Program-made: the position numbers and the translations under genes
From: RECM01 sp047921215
Lineage (GTDB): Bacteria; Bacteroidota; Rhodothermia; Balneolales; Cyclonatronaceae
Assembly (NCBI GenBank): GCA_047921215.1
Contig: JBLRWO010000015.1
Location: 25,546 to 89,545, forward strand
Length of the DNA: 64,000 bases
Direction: 5' to 3'
Notes under the pieces: generated by a model
What the model was told of the DNA's origin: nothing
Seen by the model: the letters and a program-made list of their open reading frames with translations, nothing else
The model's database searches: none
Part shown: in pieces, positions 1 to 8,395 of the stretch
Position numbering within the stretch: position 1 is the first letter of the stretch
Layout of the letters: the number at the start of each line of letters is the position of its first letter

Positions 1-157
1 GACCGGTCAGGAATAGTGTTTCAGAGAGTACTGCTTCGCAGGTTATAAAAGCGGATGTGGTTTTCTGCAGTTGACCGAGCACCCAGTAATGGTAATGATC
101 CCGTCTGTTCAGAAAAGCCGTGAGCGGGCCTGTATCAAGGATTACGCGGTGCTCCAT
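1..157 (-). CDS. PIN-domain toxin (VapC-like), 3' end outside the window
   Basis: Translating the minus strand from the ATG at 155-157 gives MEHRVILDTGPLTAFLNRRD and continues without a stop to base 1. The VILDTGPL motif holds the first conserved acidic residue of PIN-domain ribonucleases, and a later TCEAVLSE stretch fits the second conserved acidic region (about residues 42-49). About 52 residues are visible of a usual 130-140. The start overlaps the 3' end of the upstream ribbon-helix-helix gene by 23 bases, the usual coupling of antitoxin to toxin. PIN toxins cut RNA, often tRNA. The role as a toxin is inferred from family and gene order; the C-terminal half cannot be checked here. Confidence 0.75.
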   Translation of the reverse strand, partial: MEHRVILDTGPLTAFLNRRDHYHYWVLGQLQKTTSAFITCEAVLSETLFLTG

Positions 158-407
158 AGCCTTTGAGATGTTCTTTATTTACTGACAGGTCTTTTTCACC
201 ATCCATAACCCCGGAATACCGGATCATCTTTTCGAGCATGGTTCCCCGGGCCGGTTCAACCTCGTAACTGATGAGGCGGTCTTCGACTGCATTCAGTACC
301 GCCTCTTTCTGGCTGAGCCCCTCGAGCCCGGCCAGGCGTTCAATGCGTGCTTTTTCTTCGGCAGATAACTTCATGCCGAACCACACGATGGGTTCTTTTT
401 TTGCCAT
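135..407 (-). CDS. Ribbon-helix-helix (CopG-like) antitoxin
   Basis: A 90-residue protein. Its first 50 residues, with MKLSAEEKARIERLAGLEG followed by LSQKEAVLNAVEDRL, match the beta-strand plus two helices of a ribbon-helix-helix DNA-binding domain. The C-terminal half is polar and would be the toxin-binding tail. It lies directly before the PIN gene and overlaps it, so the two probably form one type II toxin-antitoxin operon that the antitoxin represses. There is no partner other than the PIN protein nearby. The family call rests on size, motif pattern and gene order; the exact antitoxin class is not certain. Confidence 0.72.
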   Translation of the reverse strand: MAKKEPIVWFGMKLSAEEKARIERLAGLEGLSQKEAVLNAVEDRLISYEVEPARGTMLEKMIRYSGVMDGEKDLSVNKEHLKGYGAPRNP

Positions 408-513
408 AGTTGCCCCCTGGCAGCCAGCCGGTATTATTTACGTTTCTGTTGCAACCAACTTATCATTTTGTTGCAACATTTTAAAGTTTTTTTTCAACAA
501 AAAAACCTTCCCC

Positions 514-656
514 GTCATGGTGAGCAAGTAATTTTGCCCGGGGCAAAATTACTTGTTACCAGTGACAAGTTGCATGTCACCTCCAAAACAGTGTTGCCCG
601 TTCGGGGCAAAATTACTTGCTCACCATGATGGTGTCACCTCCAAAATGGTGTTGCC
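514..656. repeat. R1 palindromic interspersed repeat, two units
   Basis: Two imperfect copies of a unit of about 65 bases. Each contains TTGCCC...GGGCAA arms followed by AATTACTTG, and a GTGACAAGTTGCATGTCAC palindrome lies between them. The same unit recurs three times at 32766-32957, and degenerate copies are at about 44226-44292 and 48074-48135. Each palindrome could fold as an RNA or cruciform hairpin. The right-hand copy runs into the 3' end of the FAD oxidoreductase gene and encodes its last residues. Confidence 0.7.
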
Positions 657-3533
657 CGCGGGTGCCGGGGCCAGTGCATCCTGTAAAATGACGGCCGGGT
701 GCAATCCCTTTGCCCCGGTAGCGTCCGACACCTGGTGCCGGCACGAAAACCCGTGCATGCACAGCAGGCTGTCGCCGTTCATTCCGCGCACGGCCGGGAA
801 GAGTTGCAGTTCACCGATATCCATGGAGGTTTTGTATTTGTCTGTCTCGTACCCGAAGCTCCCGGCCATGCCGCAGCACCCGGTTTTGAGGGCCTGCGGA
901 TCAAATCCCGCCTTGCGCAAAAGCGACAACAGCCCGTCGAGGCCGGTCAGGGCTTTGGCATGGCAGTGGCCATGCACGTACACCTTGCGGTTACGGCCAT
1001 CGAAGAGGCCGTTGTTATCTCCACCGAGCCTGGAATCGAGAAAATCCTCAAAAGATATAGCCATATCAGCAACCGCCCGGGCCTTGTCGAGCTGATCGTC
1101 TTCACACAGATCGAGGTATTCGTCGCTGAGGGTCAGGATTTCGGAGGGCTCGAGCCCGATTATGGGGATTTTTAAGTTGGCATACGGGTAGAGCCGGTCG
1201 ATATTGGTCTTAGCCACTTTTTGGGCCCGTTTGAGCAGGCCTTTTGATATCTGGGTACGTCCCGATTCCAGGTGGTTTCCAACGAGAATTCTGAATCCGA
1301 GCCTTTCGAGTACTTCCGTTGCGGCAATACCGATTTCCGGTTCGTGGTAATTGACGAAGGGGTCAATAAACAGGAGCACTTTTTCGCCATCCCGGTTGAC
1401 CACGCCTCTTTTCCGGTACCAGGAACGGTATGTCTGCGCCGCAAATGTCGGGAGATTCCGGCGGGGATCAATATTGAACAGGCGCTTGAAAATATCCTTT
1501 CCGGAATTGGAGGCCATAACCCGGTTGGCAATTCCCGGGGTAAGCGAAGCAAGCGGGTACAGGCGGGCGGCTTCCCCGAAAAACCAGGCCGACAGAGGGG
1601 TTCCGTTCTCCTCGTACCATCCCTGCATGAACTCGGCCTTCATCCGGGCCATATCAACATTGGCGGGACATTCGGTTTTGCAGGCCTTGCAGCTCAGGCA
1701 GAGGTCGAGTGCGGTTTTTATCTCTTCGGAAGAGAAGGCTTTTTCGCCCCGGCTGGTGAAATACTGGCGGAACAGGTTGGCCCGTCCCCGTGTTGTTTCA
1801 CGCTCCTCGAGTGTGGCCATATACGACGGGCACATGGTTCCGCCGCTTGCGGCGATCTTGCGGCAGGCCCCAGCGCCGTTGCACAGTTTCATGGCCTCGG
1901 CGAAGCCGCGCTCCCTGCGCCATTTGAATACGGTATTCAGGGCAGGAATCTGTTTGTCGGGGGTGAAGCGCAAATCCATGTCGATGGGTTTGGGCCTTAC
2001 TATCTTGTTGGGATTGAATACATAGGCCGGATCCCAAAGCTGCTTTATACTTCTGAGCAGCGGAATGGCCTCCTTGCCCAGTACCTTTTCGATGTAGGGA
2101 GACCGCGCCCGGCCGTCGCCGTGTTCGCCCGACAGCGACCCGCGGTATTTTTTCACCAGATCGGCCACTTCCCCGGCCATTTTCTTCATTTTTGCTGTAC
2201 CACCGGGCTTTAATAGGTCGATTACGGGCCTCAAATGCAGTTCACCAACGCTGGCATGGGCATAGAACACACAGCTGGTATTGTGTTTCTTCAGGATTTC
2301 ACGGAATTCACCCACATATTCGGGAAGATCCTGGACCCGGACGGCGGTATCCTCGACAAACGTAGGCGATTTTGAATCGCTCGAGAGACCCATCAGCAGG
2401 CCCAGTCCGGCTTTACGGAGCTCCCATACACGGTATATTTTCTCCTGGTCGGTAAATACGGGATGCGAGTGGCCAAGCTTTTTCTTTTTGAGTACAGCAG
2501 CCAGTTCGGTGGCTTTTTCCAGCAGTTCGGCCCGGTCATCCCCCATGAATTCGATGATGAGGATGCACTCGGGGTCGCCTTCCAGGAAAAAACGGTTTTT
2601 GCGGTGTTCGATGTTGCCTTTGGTTGCATCCATAATAATGCGGTCGATCAGCTCGACTGCAGCGGGATGGTATTTAACGGCCTCAACCGTGGCCACCATG
2701 GCATCGTGCAGGGTGTTAAACTGTGGAATGAGCAGCACCTTCTCGCTTTCGAGAGGTACGAGGTTCATTTTAGCACTGGCGGTCATGGCCAGTGTGCCTT
2801 CGCTACCGCACAACAATTCGGCCATATTGAACAGCCGGCCGTTCGGGTTGAAAGGCTGCATCTGGAGCAGCAGATCGAGTGCATAACCGGTATTCCGCCG
2901 TTTTACTTCGGGATGCGGCCACGCGTTCAGGATGAAGTCCCGGTTTTTTTTCAGAAGCCTCAGCGTTTCACGGTAGATGCGCCCTTCGAAGGTTTCCGTG
3001 CGGGAAATGCTCTCGAGTTCATCGGGCCGCATCGGCCTGAAGGTGGCAACCGATCCCTCGCTCAGGACCGCCTCGATTTCAATGATATGTTCGCGCGTGG
3101 TTCCGTACTTGATGGAATAGGAGCCGGATGAATTGTTTCCGATCATGCCGCCAAGCATACAGCGGCTGGTAGTTGACGTGTCGGGACCGTAAAACAGTCC
3201 GTGAGGGGCCACGGCGCGGTTCAGGCTGTCGCGGATCACGCCGGGCTGTACGCGGGCATAGTGCTCAGCAGGGTTGATCTCCAGGATGCTGGTCATGAAC
3301 CGGGAGGTATCCATGATCAGGCCGCCGCCTGTGGTCTGACCGGCAAGGCTGGTACCGGCCGCTCTTGCTGTTATGTTCTGCTTGTGCCGGCGTGCATCCC
3401 GGACGATCTCCTGTATGTCGTGGGTGTTTTTCGGGAACGCAACTCCTTCTGGGAGCTCCTCGAACATGGAGGCATCGTTTGCATAGAGGTGCCTTGAGAT
3501 ATCGTCGGTGCGGAAGTCGTACTTTAAAGACAT
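621..3533 (-). CDS. FAD-linked / Fe-S oxidoreductase (D-lactate-dehydrogenase-like fusion)
   Basis: A 970-residue fusion. Residues about 30-210 form a PCMH-type FAD-binding domain (RAAGTSLAGQTTGGGLI, GMIGNNSSGSYSIKYGTTRE). Residues about 260-540 are the FAD-oxidase C-terminal domain, with HASVGELHLRP and SGEHGDGRARSPY. A ferredoxin-like segment follows with cysteines in LCLSCKACKTECPANVD, then a C-terminal half with a CCG-type domain (HGHCHAKAL, TGCCGMAGSFGYE). Such fused proteins oxidise D-lactate or other 2-hydroxyacids and pass electrons to the membrane pool; the substrate here cannot be read. The last eleven residues, GNTILEVTPSW, and the stop codon are encoded by the R1 repeat, so the original C-terminus was probably altered by repeat insertion. 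Confidence 0.85.
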   Translation of the reverse strand: MSLKYDFRTDDISRHLYANDASMFEELPEGVAFPKNTHDIQEIVRDARRHKQNITARAAGTSLAGQTTGGGLIMDTSRFMTSILEINPAEHYARVQPGVIRDSLNRAVAPHGLFYGPDTSTTSRCMLGGMIGNNSSGSYSIKYGTTREHIIEIEAVLSEGSVATFRPMRPDELESISRTETFEGRIYRETLRLLKKNRDFILNAWPHPEVKRRNTGYALDLLLQMQPFNPNGRLFNMAELLCGSEGTLAMTASAKMNLVPLESEKVLLIPQFNTLHDAMVATVEAVKYHPAAVELIDRIIMDATKGNIEHRKNRFFLEGDPECILIIEFMGDDRAELLEKATELAAVLKKKKLGHSHPVFTDQEKIYRVWELRKAGLGLLMGLSSDSKSPTFVEDTAVRVQDLPEYVGEFREILKKHNTSCVFYAHASVGELHLRPVIDLLKPGGTAKMKKMAGEVADLVKKYRGSLSGEHGDGRARSPYIEKVLGKEAIPLLRSIKQLWDPAYVFNPNKIVRPKPIDMDLRFTPDKQIPALNTVFKWRRERGFAEAMKLCNGAGACRKIAASGGTMCPSYMATLEERETTRGRANLFRQYFTSRGEKAFSSEEIKTALDLCLSCKACKTECPANVDMARMKAEFMQGWYEENGTPLSAWFFGEAARLYPLASLTPGIANRVMASNSGKDIFKRLFNIDPRRNLPTFAAQTYRSWYRKRGVVNRDGEKVLLFIDPFVNYHEPEIGIAATEVLERLGFRILVGNHLESGRTQISKGLLKRAQKVAKTNIDRLYPYANLKIPIIGLEPSEILTLSDEYLDLCEDDQLDKARAVADMAISFEDFLDSRLGGDNNGLFDGRNRKVYVHGHCHAKALTGLDGLLSLLRKAGFDPQALKTGCCGMAGSFGYETDKYKTSMDIGELQLFPAVRGMNGDSLLCMHGFSCRHQVSDATGAKGLHPAVILQDALAPAPAGNTILEVTPSW

Positions 3534-3616
3534 TAGCAGGCTGGAATAGGGATTATGGCATTTTATACCAGAAATTTAGTCATGTCCGTCAAGTAATAAA
3601 ACCGATAGTTTCCGGA

Positions 3617-4087
3617 TTACTTCGGAACCCGGGCAGAGATCAGCTTTAGTTGCTTCAGAGTGTAATCGATTGACGACTCGGTAAGGTCGTCGGAGATCTG
3701 CTTGAATGTGGTACGGCTGGCCCAGGAGTTGAAACAGTCTTTAAGTTCTTTCCAGGCGGGATGCAGCATGCACGGATTCACATTGTTGCAATTCGCCATG
3801 CCAAACACGCAAGGCTGATCGTCCATATTAAAACCGGTGGCACGTAAAACATCAATAATGCGGATATCAGCCGGTGCTACACCGAGTAAAAAACCGCCGC
3901 CGTGGCCTTTCTGCGATTTGACAAAGCCGGCCTCTACCAGCTTTCGCATTATTTTGGACAGATAGTGAGCGGGTACGCCGGTGAATGATGCCAGTTCGGC
4001 CGATTTAACTGGTTTGCCCGGAGAACGTGCCACAAGGCCTGTCATAGCCCTTAACGCATATTGCGAAGTTTGGTTTAAAAACATCAT
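3617..4087 (-). CDS. Rrf2-family regulator with a three-cysteine (Fe-S type) motif
   Basis: A 156-residue Rrf2 protein: an N-terminal winged helix (QTSQYALRAMTGL, VPAHYLSKIMRKLVEAGFV, KGHGGGFLL) and three cysteines at 93, 100 and 106 in CVFGMANCNNVNPC. IscR and NsrR use three cysteines at nearly this place to hold an Fe-S cluster; the first spacing here is six residues, against five in IscR and four in E. coli NsrR. The gene is divergent from the heme-copper operon that starts at 4359, so it probably controls that operon from the shared intergenic region. If the operon is a nitric-oxide reductase, an NsrR-like NO sensor is the natural reading. NsrR versus IscR cannot be settled from sequence alone. 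Confidence 0.82.
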   Translation of the reverse strand: MMFLNQTSQYALRAMTGLVARSPGKPVKSAELASFTGVPAHYLSKIMRKLVEAGFVKSQKGHGGGFLLGVAPADIRIIDVLRATGFNMDDQPCVFGMANCNNVNPCMLHPAWKELKDCFNSWASRTTFKQISDDLTESSIDYTLKQLKLISARVPK

Positions 4088-4152
4088 AGATTCGGTTCAG
4101 GATCTGCAGATCGGTTCTGATAAATTACGCACATGATAAAATATTATTCAAT

Positions 4153-4185
4153 AGACTTGAAAGTCTTTTGATTTCAGATTATAAT
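4153..4185 (+). promoter_or_regulatory. Promoter with overlapping palindrome for the heme-copper operon
   Basis: TTGAAA (4157-4162) and TATAAT (4180-4185) are separated by exactly 17 bases, a near-consensus sigma-70 promoter reading toward the operon. A palindrome, AGACTT-GA-AAGTCT (4153-4166), covers the -35 box, which is where a repressor such as the divergent Rrf2 protein could bind. The predicted transcript would have an untranslated leader of about 165 bases before the first gene. The promoter match is seen directly; the operator role is inference. Confidence 0.55.
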
Positions 4186-4358
4186 AGACAAAGTTATCCA
4201 TTGAAAATGAGATGTGGACCTGGCAGAAGTTCAGCAGGATTCACTCACGCAGGAAATCGAAGCGGTCACCAGATCAGCAATGCCGGAATATACAGCGGAA
4301 ATGATAATCGTGTGGTAATAATCGAGTCAGCCGGTAATCAAAAACGGTCAATCTGCCA

Positions 4359-5780
4359 ATGCTACTGCTATTGCAAAAAGTCCTGAAATTATCTGACAGT
4401 ATGTTAGCCCGGACGAGGGAAGAGCGTGCCGTGGTATGTGCCCGCCAGTGGCTGCATACCGGCTTGCTCAGCCTGCTGCTATCCGGATTTCTCGCCGGGG
4501 TTATCGTTCTGGCCAGAACGCCATTCATTGCAGGATTAATAGACGATCCTGAAATTGCCCGCCGCGCCCTCGTATTACATGTTGACCTGTCGTTGCTGGT
4601 TTGGATGTTCGCCTTTCTGGCCGTGCTGTATACCGCACTTGGTGGCCGGATAAACTGGAACAACTCCATGGCGGGAATCCGGCTGGTGGTAATCGGCATT
4701 GTACTTATGGTTGCTTCCGGAGTGTTCCGGTCGGCCACTCCAGTTCTGGCAAATTACATCCCTGTACTCGATCACCCGGTTTTCTTTTTTGGATTGCTGT
4801 TTGGCGGTACCGGCCTGGTCTACGCCTTCATATCCAATCCTTTAAGAGCGGCGGAAGAGCCGGCCTGCCCAACCATTACGCCACAATGGAGACAGAGCGG
4901 GGCGCAGACTTCGATCCGGTTTGCTGCTCTGGTAGCTGTGGTTGCTATAGTTACCATAGCCGTGACCTTTTTGGTTACTCCGTCCGGCTTAAACCAGACC
5001 ACCTTTTACGAGGTCGCGATGTGGGGAGGCGGGCATATTCTGCAGTTTGCCAGCGTTCTGGGCATGATCACCGTCTGGCTGGTACTGCTGAACAGGCTCA
5101 CCGGCCAGCCCCTGGTATCGCCCCGTGTAAATCAGGCCCTGATACTGATCCTGGCTATTCCTGCCCTGCTTTCACCCCTGTTACTACTGGCCGGTACTAC
5201 ATCGCAAACCTATTATTCGGGGTTCACCTACCTTATGCGCTGGTTCATATTTCCGGTAGTAAGCGTTTATATGGTAACGGGTGTATTGCGCCTTGCCACT
5301 GTAGCCCGTAAGGGAAAGCTGAACCGTTCCGCGTTGTGGGGAATGTGCCTGAACGGTTTTGCAGTGAGCGCCCTTCTCACCCTCACGGGTTTCATACTGG
5401 GTGCCATGATTCGCACTTCGACCACGCTCATCCCGGCACATTACCATGCTTCGCTTGGCGGAGTAACCGTAGCCTACATGGTCATGGTTTTTTTGTTGCT
5501 GCGCGAGTTCGGTTATGGACTCAATGACCGCCGGAGCCTGAGGTTGATCCGGTTACAACCCCTCTTGTTCGGTCTCGGACAGTTCATTTTTGTAATCGGA
5601 TTTGCCTACGCGGGTCTTCAGGGCATGGGCCGCAAAATGTTCGGTTCCGACCAGAACATTCACTCTTTTGAAGCCCTTATCGGCCTGGGCCTCATGAGTA
5701 TCGGAGGTATGTTGGCCATGGCCGGCGGACTGATCTTCATCTGGATGGTTTTTAAATCTTACATCAACGGTAAAACATAG
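4359..5780 (+). CDS. Heme-copper oxidase subunit I-like protein lacking two CuB ligands
   Basis: A 473-residue polytopic membrane protein, clearly homologous to the catalytic subunit two genes downstream. Conserved residues are H74 in LHVDLSLLVW (low-spin heme), H226 in WGGGHILQF (one CuB ligand), and H361 and H363 in IPAHYHASLGG (the two heme ligands of helix X). The His-His pair of helix VII is absent: the equivalent stretch is ALLSPLLLLAG. It could still bind two hemes but not a normal CuB or FeB, so it may be an electron-transfer or structural subunit. It leads the operon. The ATG at 4401 (MLARTREE) is an alternative start; neither has a clear ribosome site. Confidence 0.75.
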   Translation: MLLLLQKVLKLSDSMLARTREERAVVCARQWLHTGLLSLLLSGFLAGVIVLARTPFIAGLIDDPEIARRALVLHVDLSLLVWMFAFLAVLYTALGGRINWNNSMAGIRLVVIGIVLMVASGVFRSATPVLANYIPVLDHPVFFFGLLFGGTGLVYAFISNPLRAAEEPACPTITPQWRQSGAQTSIRFAALVAVVAIVTIAVTFLVTPSGLNQTTFYEVAMWGGGHILQFASVLGMITVWLVLLNRLTGQPLVSPRVNQALILILAIPALLSPLLLLAGTTSQTYYSGFTYLMRWFIFPVVSVYMVTGVLRLATVARKGKLNRSALWGMCLNGFAVSALLTLTGFILGAMIRTSTTLIPAHYHASLGGVTVAYMVMVFLLLREFGYGLNDRRSLRLIRLQPLLFGLGQFIFVIGFAYAGLQGMGRKMFGSDQNIHSFEALIGLGLMSIGGMLAMAGGLIFIWMVFKSYINGKT

Positions 5781-5786
5781 AATACC

Positions 5787-5945
5787 ATGGAAAAAGAAAA
5801 AGAAAAAGAAAAAATACACCCGGTACAGAGGTTCATGGACAATATCTGGCTGCTGCTGTTGCTGGGGCTGGCCATACCGATCCTCTCCTACACCTTCTGG
5901 GGCATCCTCGACTTGCTGGGCATTGAAAAGGGCCTTTTACCCTAA
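5787..5945 (+). CDS. Small single-helix oxidase subunit
   Basis: A 52-residue protein starting at the ATG at 5787, six bases after the previous stop. A lysine/glutamate repeat (MEKEKEKEKIHPVQRF) is followed by one hydrophobic helix, WLLLLLGLAIPILSYTFWGI. It ends 20 bases before the CuA subunit. ba3- and cbb3-type oxidases have comparable one-helix accessory subunits (IIa or CcoQ), which stabilise the complex. The placement, tight spacing and membrane helix support a real subunit; there is no specific family motif. Confidence 0.65.
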   Translation: MEKEKEKEKIHPVQRFMDNIWLLLLLGLAIPILSYTFWGILDLLGIEKGLLP

Positions 5946-5965
5946 ACCTTTAAACGAAAAAAATC

Positions 5966-6490
5966 ATGAGCATTTTTAATCCAACCGGCAGCTGGTTTCG
6001 GGCCCCTCAAGGTTCTGAACGCATGTGGATAGGCATGGCCATGGCCTGGTGCCTCGTCATGTCGGTGACTATGCCCTGGTGGCATTTTCAGGGCAAGCAG
6101 AACTCGCCAAGCGAGACCTACTCCGTCGATACTGAGGAGTTCAGGCAGAGGGTGACGAAGTTTGTAGAGACCAACAAGGTGGGGGATATCAACGGCGTGC
6201 CGGTAGTTGAACCGGTACCGGGCGGCGATGCTTATCTGTTGGCCCAGATGTGGCGCTGGTATCCGGTACTGAAACTGAAAAAGGATCAGACCTACCGGCT
6301 ACACGTCTCGTCGTTCGATCTTCAGCACGGCATGTCGATCATCCCGCTGAACATGAATTTCCATGTATTGCCGGGCTATGATTATGTGATGACCATCACG
6401 CCCACAACGGCGGGTGAGTACAGCATTGTGTGCAACGAGTTTTGCGGTATAGGCCATCATCTGATGACCGGTCGCATCATTGTCGAATAA
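5966..6490 (+). CDS. Subunit II with CuA centre (ba3-type heme-copper reductase)
   Basis: A 174-residue protein with one N-terminal membrane helix (about residues 21-38) and a periplasmic cupredoxin domain. The CuA ligands are complete: H121, C156, E158, C160, H164 and M167, in CNEFCGIGHHLM. This subunit takes electrons from a soluble cytochrome c or copper protein and passes them to subunit I. Single-helix subunit II proteins are typical of ba3-type and CuA-containing NO-reductase relatives. It ends 12 bases before subunit I. A CuA centre explains the SCO-type gene in the same operon. Confidence 0.87.
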   Translation: MSIFNPTGSWFRAPQGSERMWIGMAMAWCLVMSVTMPWWHFQGKQNSPSETYSVDTEEFRQRVTKFVETNKVGDINGVPVVEPVPGGDAYLLAQMWRWYPVLKLKKDQTYRLHVSSFDLQHGMSIIPLNMNFHVLPGYDYVMTITPTTAGEYSIVCNEFCGIGHHLMTGRIIVE

Positions 6491-6502
6491 CTTCATCCAC
6501 CC

Positions 6503-8257
6503 ATGGAAAATCAACCTAATCAACCTATGAGTACTTCACCTGCAGCTGCGACCGATTATCGTGTATGCGAAACAACCGGTCTGAACGTATTTCTGAAAGC
6601 CGAATTTTTTGTCAGGATTAATGCCGTTCTTGCGGTCATCTTTTTACTGGTGGGCGCAGTTGCCGCCATTTTGCTTGCCCTTACGCGGTGGTCGGCAGTT
6701 ATGTTGCTGAACGATCTGTGGTATTACCGGATGCTCACCCTGCATGGTGTCAACATGCTGTTATTCTGGATCATCTTTTTCGAGATGGCCATTCTGTATT
6801 TCGCCAGTACCACACTGTTAAACACGAAGATGTTCTCGCGGGCCCTGGCACACGTATCGCTGGCCCTGATGGCAATCGGTGCTGTGGTAACGAATTACAT
6901 CATATTTGCCGGTAAGGCCGATGTGTTGATCACCTCGTATCCGCCTCTGCTGGCGCACCCGCTTTTTTACCTGGGTGTCATTCTGTTCGCGGTGGGCGCG
7001 CTGCTGGTATGCGTAAACTTCTTTGCCACCCTCTACATTGCAAAAAAGAATAAAACATATGAAGGATCGATGCCCCTGGTAACGTTCGGGGCAGCAACGG
7101 CCGCCATAATTGCCGTTGTGGCCCTGCTGCACGGTGCCGCCGCGCTGGTACCTACCTTTTTCTGGTCGATGGGCTGGATGGAGATGATGGATCCGGGTAT
7201 TTACCGGCTGCTCTGGTGGGGGCTCGGCCACCATTCCCAGCAGATCAATGTAGCGGCAATGGTATCGGTCTGGTATTTTATCGCCACCATGAGCACGGGC
7301 GCGAAACCGCTTAATGAAACGGTTTGCCGCGGGGCCTTTATACTGTACATTCTTTTCATCAACCTGGCCGCTGCACACCACCTGCTTGTAGACCCGGGCT
7401 TGAGCTCCGAATGGAAAATCTGGAACACCTCCTATGCCATGTATCTCGCGGTTCTGGCGTCCATGATCCATGGTTACACGGTTCCCGCCTCCATGGAGGT
7501 GGCCATGCGCCGCAAAGGGTATAACAAGGGCATCTTCGGATGGTTCGCCCGCCTGCCCTGGAAGGATCCCGGCTTTGCTGCCGTCGCATTATCGGTTATC
7601 ATCTTCGGTTTCATCGGTGGCATTACGGGCGTAACACTTGGTACCGAGCAGATCAACATTATGGCTCACAATACACTGCGCATACCGGGTCACTTCCACG
7701 CTACGGTGGTTGGCGGTACCTCGCTGGCGTTCATGGGTCTGTGCTACTACCTGGTGCCCCTCATTTTTCAGCGCGACTTCTATATGAAGAAGCTGGCCCG
7801 TATCCAGCCATGGCTTTTCGGTGGTGGCATCGTTGTACTTTCCATGGGGATGTCGTTCGCCGGAACCTACGGGGTGCCGCGGCGACTTTCCGACTCCGAT
7901 TTCAGCGGTGCCATTTTGGAAGCCGGTTTTGATCCGGTTGCGCACATCATGCTGGCGGTACTGGGCATAGGCGGCATCATCGCATTTCTCGGTCTGCTGC
8001 TGTTCATTGTGCTGGTGGTGGGAGCGGTCTTCTTCGGCCCGTCGCTAAAAGGCAAGCGGATGCCTTCCTGGCAGAGCACCGAGGAGCAGACGATGACCAA
8101 CGAACTCATCAGCAAAGGCTATGAAGAAGAAGGACGTGACTTTGAGCATGTTAAAACACCGGGTACGGTGGTGTTGGTCATCATCTTTCTGCTCAGCTTT
8201 GCCATCTACTATTTTGCAAATTGGGCGGCGCTCGCCGATCTGTGGCATGTGAGATAA
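6503..8257 (+). CDS. Catalytic heme-copper subunit I, ba3-like; candidate NO reductase (eNOR-type)
   Basis: A 584-residue protein with 13 or so membrane helices and all six metal-binding histidines: H81 (LHGVNML), H243 (WGLGHHSQQ), H292/H293 (AAHHLLVDPG), H397 and H399 (IPGHFHATVVGG). It resembles Thermus ba3 subunit I over its length (GIFGWFARLPWKDPGF, GVPRR). In O2-reducing members the CuB histidine is followed four residues later by the cross-linked tyrosine (GHPxxY); here that residue is Gln247. Loss of this tyrosine argues against O2 reduction and fits NO-reductase branches of the superfamily. Membership of the superfamily is certain; the substrate is inferred. Confidence 0.85.
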   Translation: MENQPNQPMSTSPAAATDYRVCETTGLNVFLKAEFFVRINAVLAVIFLLVGAVAAILLALTRWSAVMLLNDLWYYRMLTLHGVNMLLFWIIFFEMAILYFASTTLLNTKMFSRALAHVSLALMAIGAVVTNYIIFAGKADVLITSYPPLLAHPLFYLGVILFAVGALLVCVNFFATLYIAKKNKTYEGSMPLVTFGAATAAIIAVVALLHGAAALVPTFFWSMGWMEMMDPGIYRLLWWGLGHHSQQINVAAMVSVWYFIATMSTGAKPLNETVCRGAFILYILFINLAAAHHLLVDPGLSSEWKIWNTSYAMYLAVLASMIHGYTVPASMEVAMRRKGYNKGIFGWFARLPWKDPGFAAVALSVIIFGFIGGITGVTLGTEQINIMAHNTLRIPGHFHATVVGGTSLAFMGLCYYLVPLIFQRDFYMKKLARIQPWLFGGGIVVLSMGMSFAGTYGVPRRLSDSDFSGAILEAGFDPVAHIMLAVLGIGGIIAFLGLLLFIVLVVGAVFFGPSLKGKRMPSWQSTEEQTMTNELISKGYEEEGRDFEHVKTPGTVVLVIIFLLSFAIYYFANWAALADLWHVR

Positions 8258-8274
8258 ACCAGCTCACGACTATT

Positions 8275-8323
8275 GCCCAGGCAACTTCCCGCTACCACCG
8301 TACGACGGGAAGTGGTCCCGGGC
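8275..8323 (+). promoter_or_regulatory. Hairpin between subunit I and SCO genes
   Basis: ACTTCCCG (8284-8291) pairs with CGGGAAGT (8306-8313) across a 14-base loop, and outer arms GCCC (8275-8278) and GGGC (8320-8323) extend it. No T-run follows, so it is not a standard terminator. It could be an RNA processing or stability element that separates the reductase subunits from the downstream assembly genes. Function is inferred. Confidence 0.35.
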
Positions 8324-8395
8324 AGATAGTTAACCCATAATACAAACCGCAATCCGTGATGCCGTTCCACACTTAATGAGGCTGAACCAAACCCA

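Noticed and set aside
4213..4321. Leader peptide frame of about 35 codons in the operon leader
   Set aside because: It would need a GTG start without a ribosome site and shows no peptide features; likely chance.
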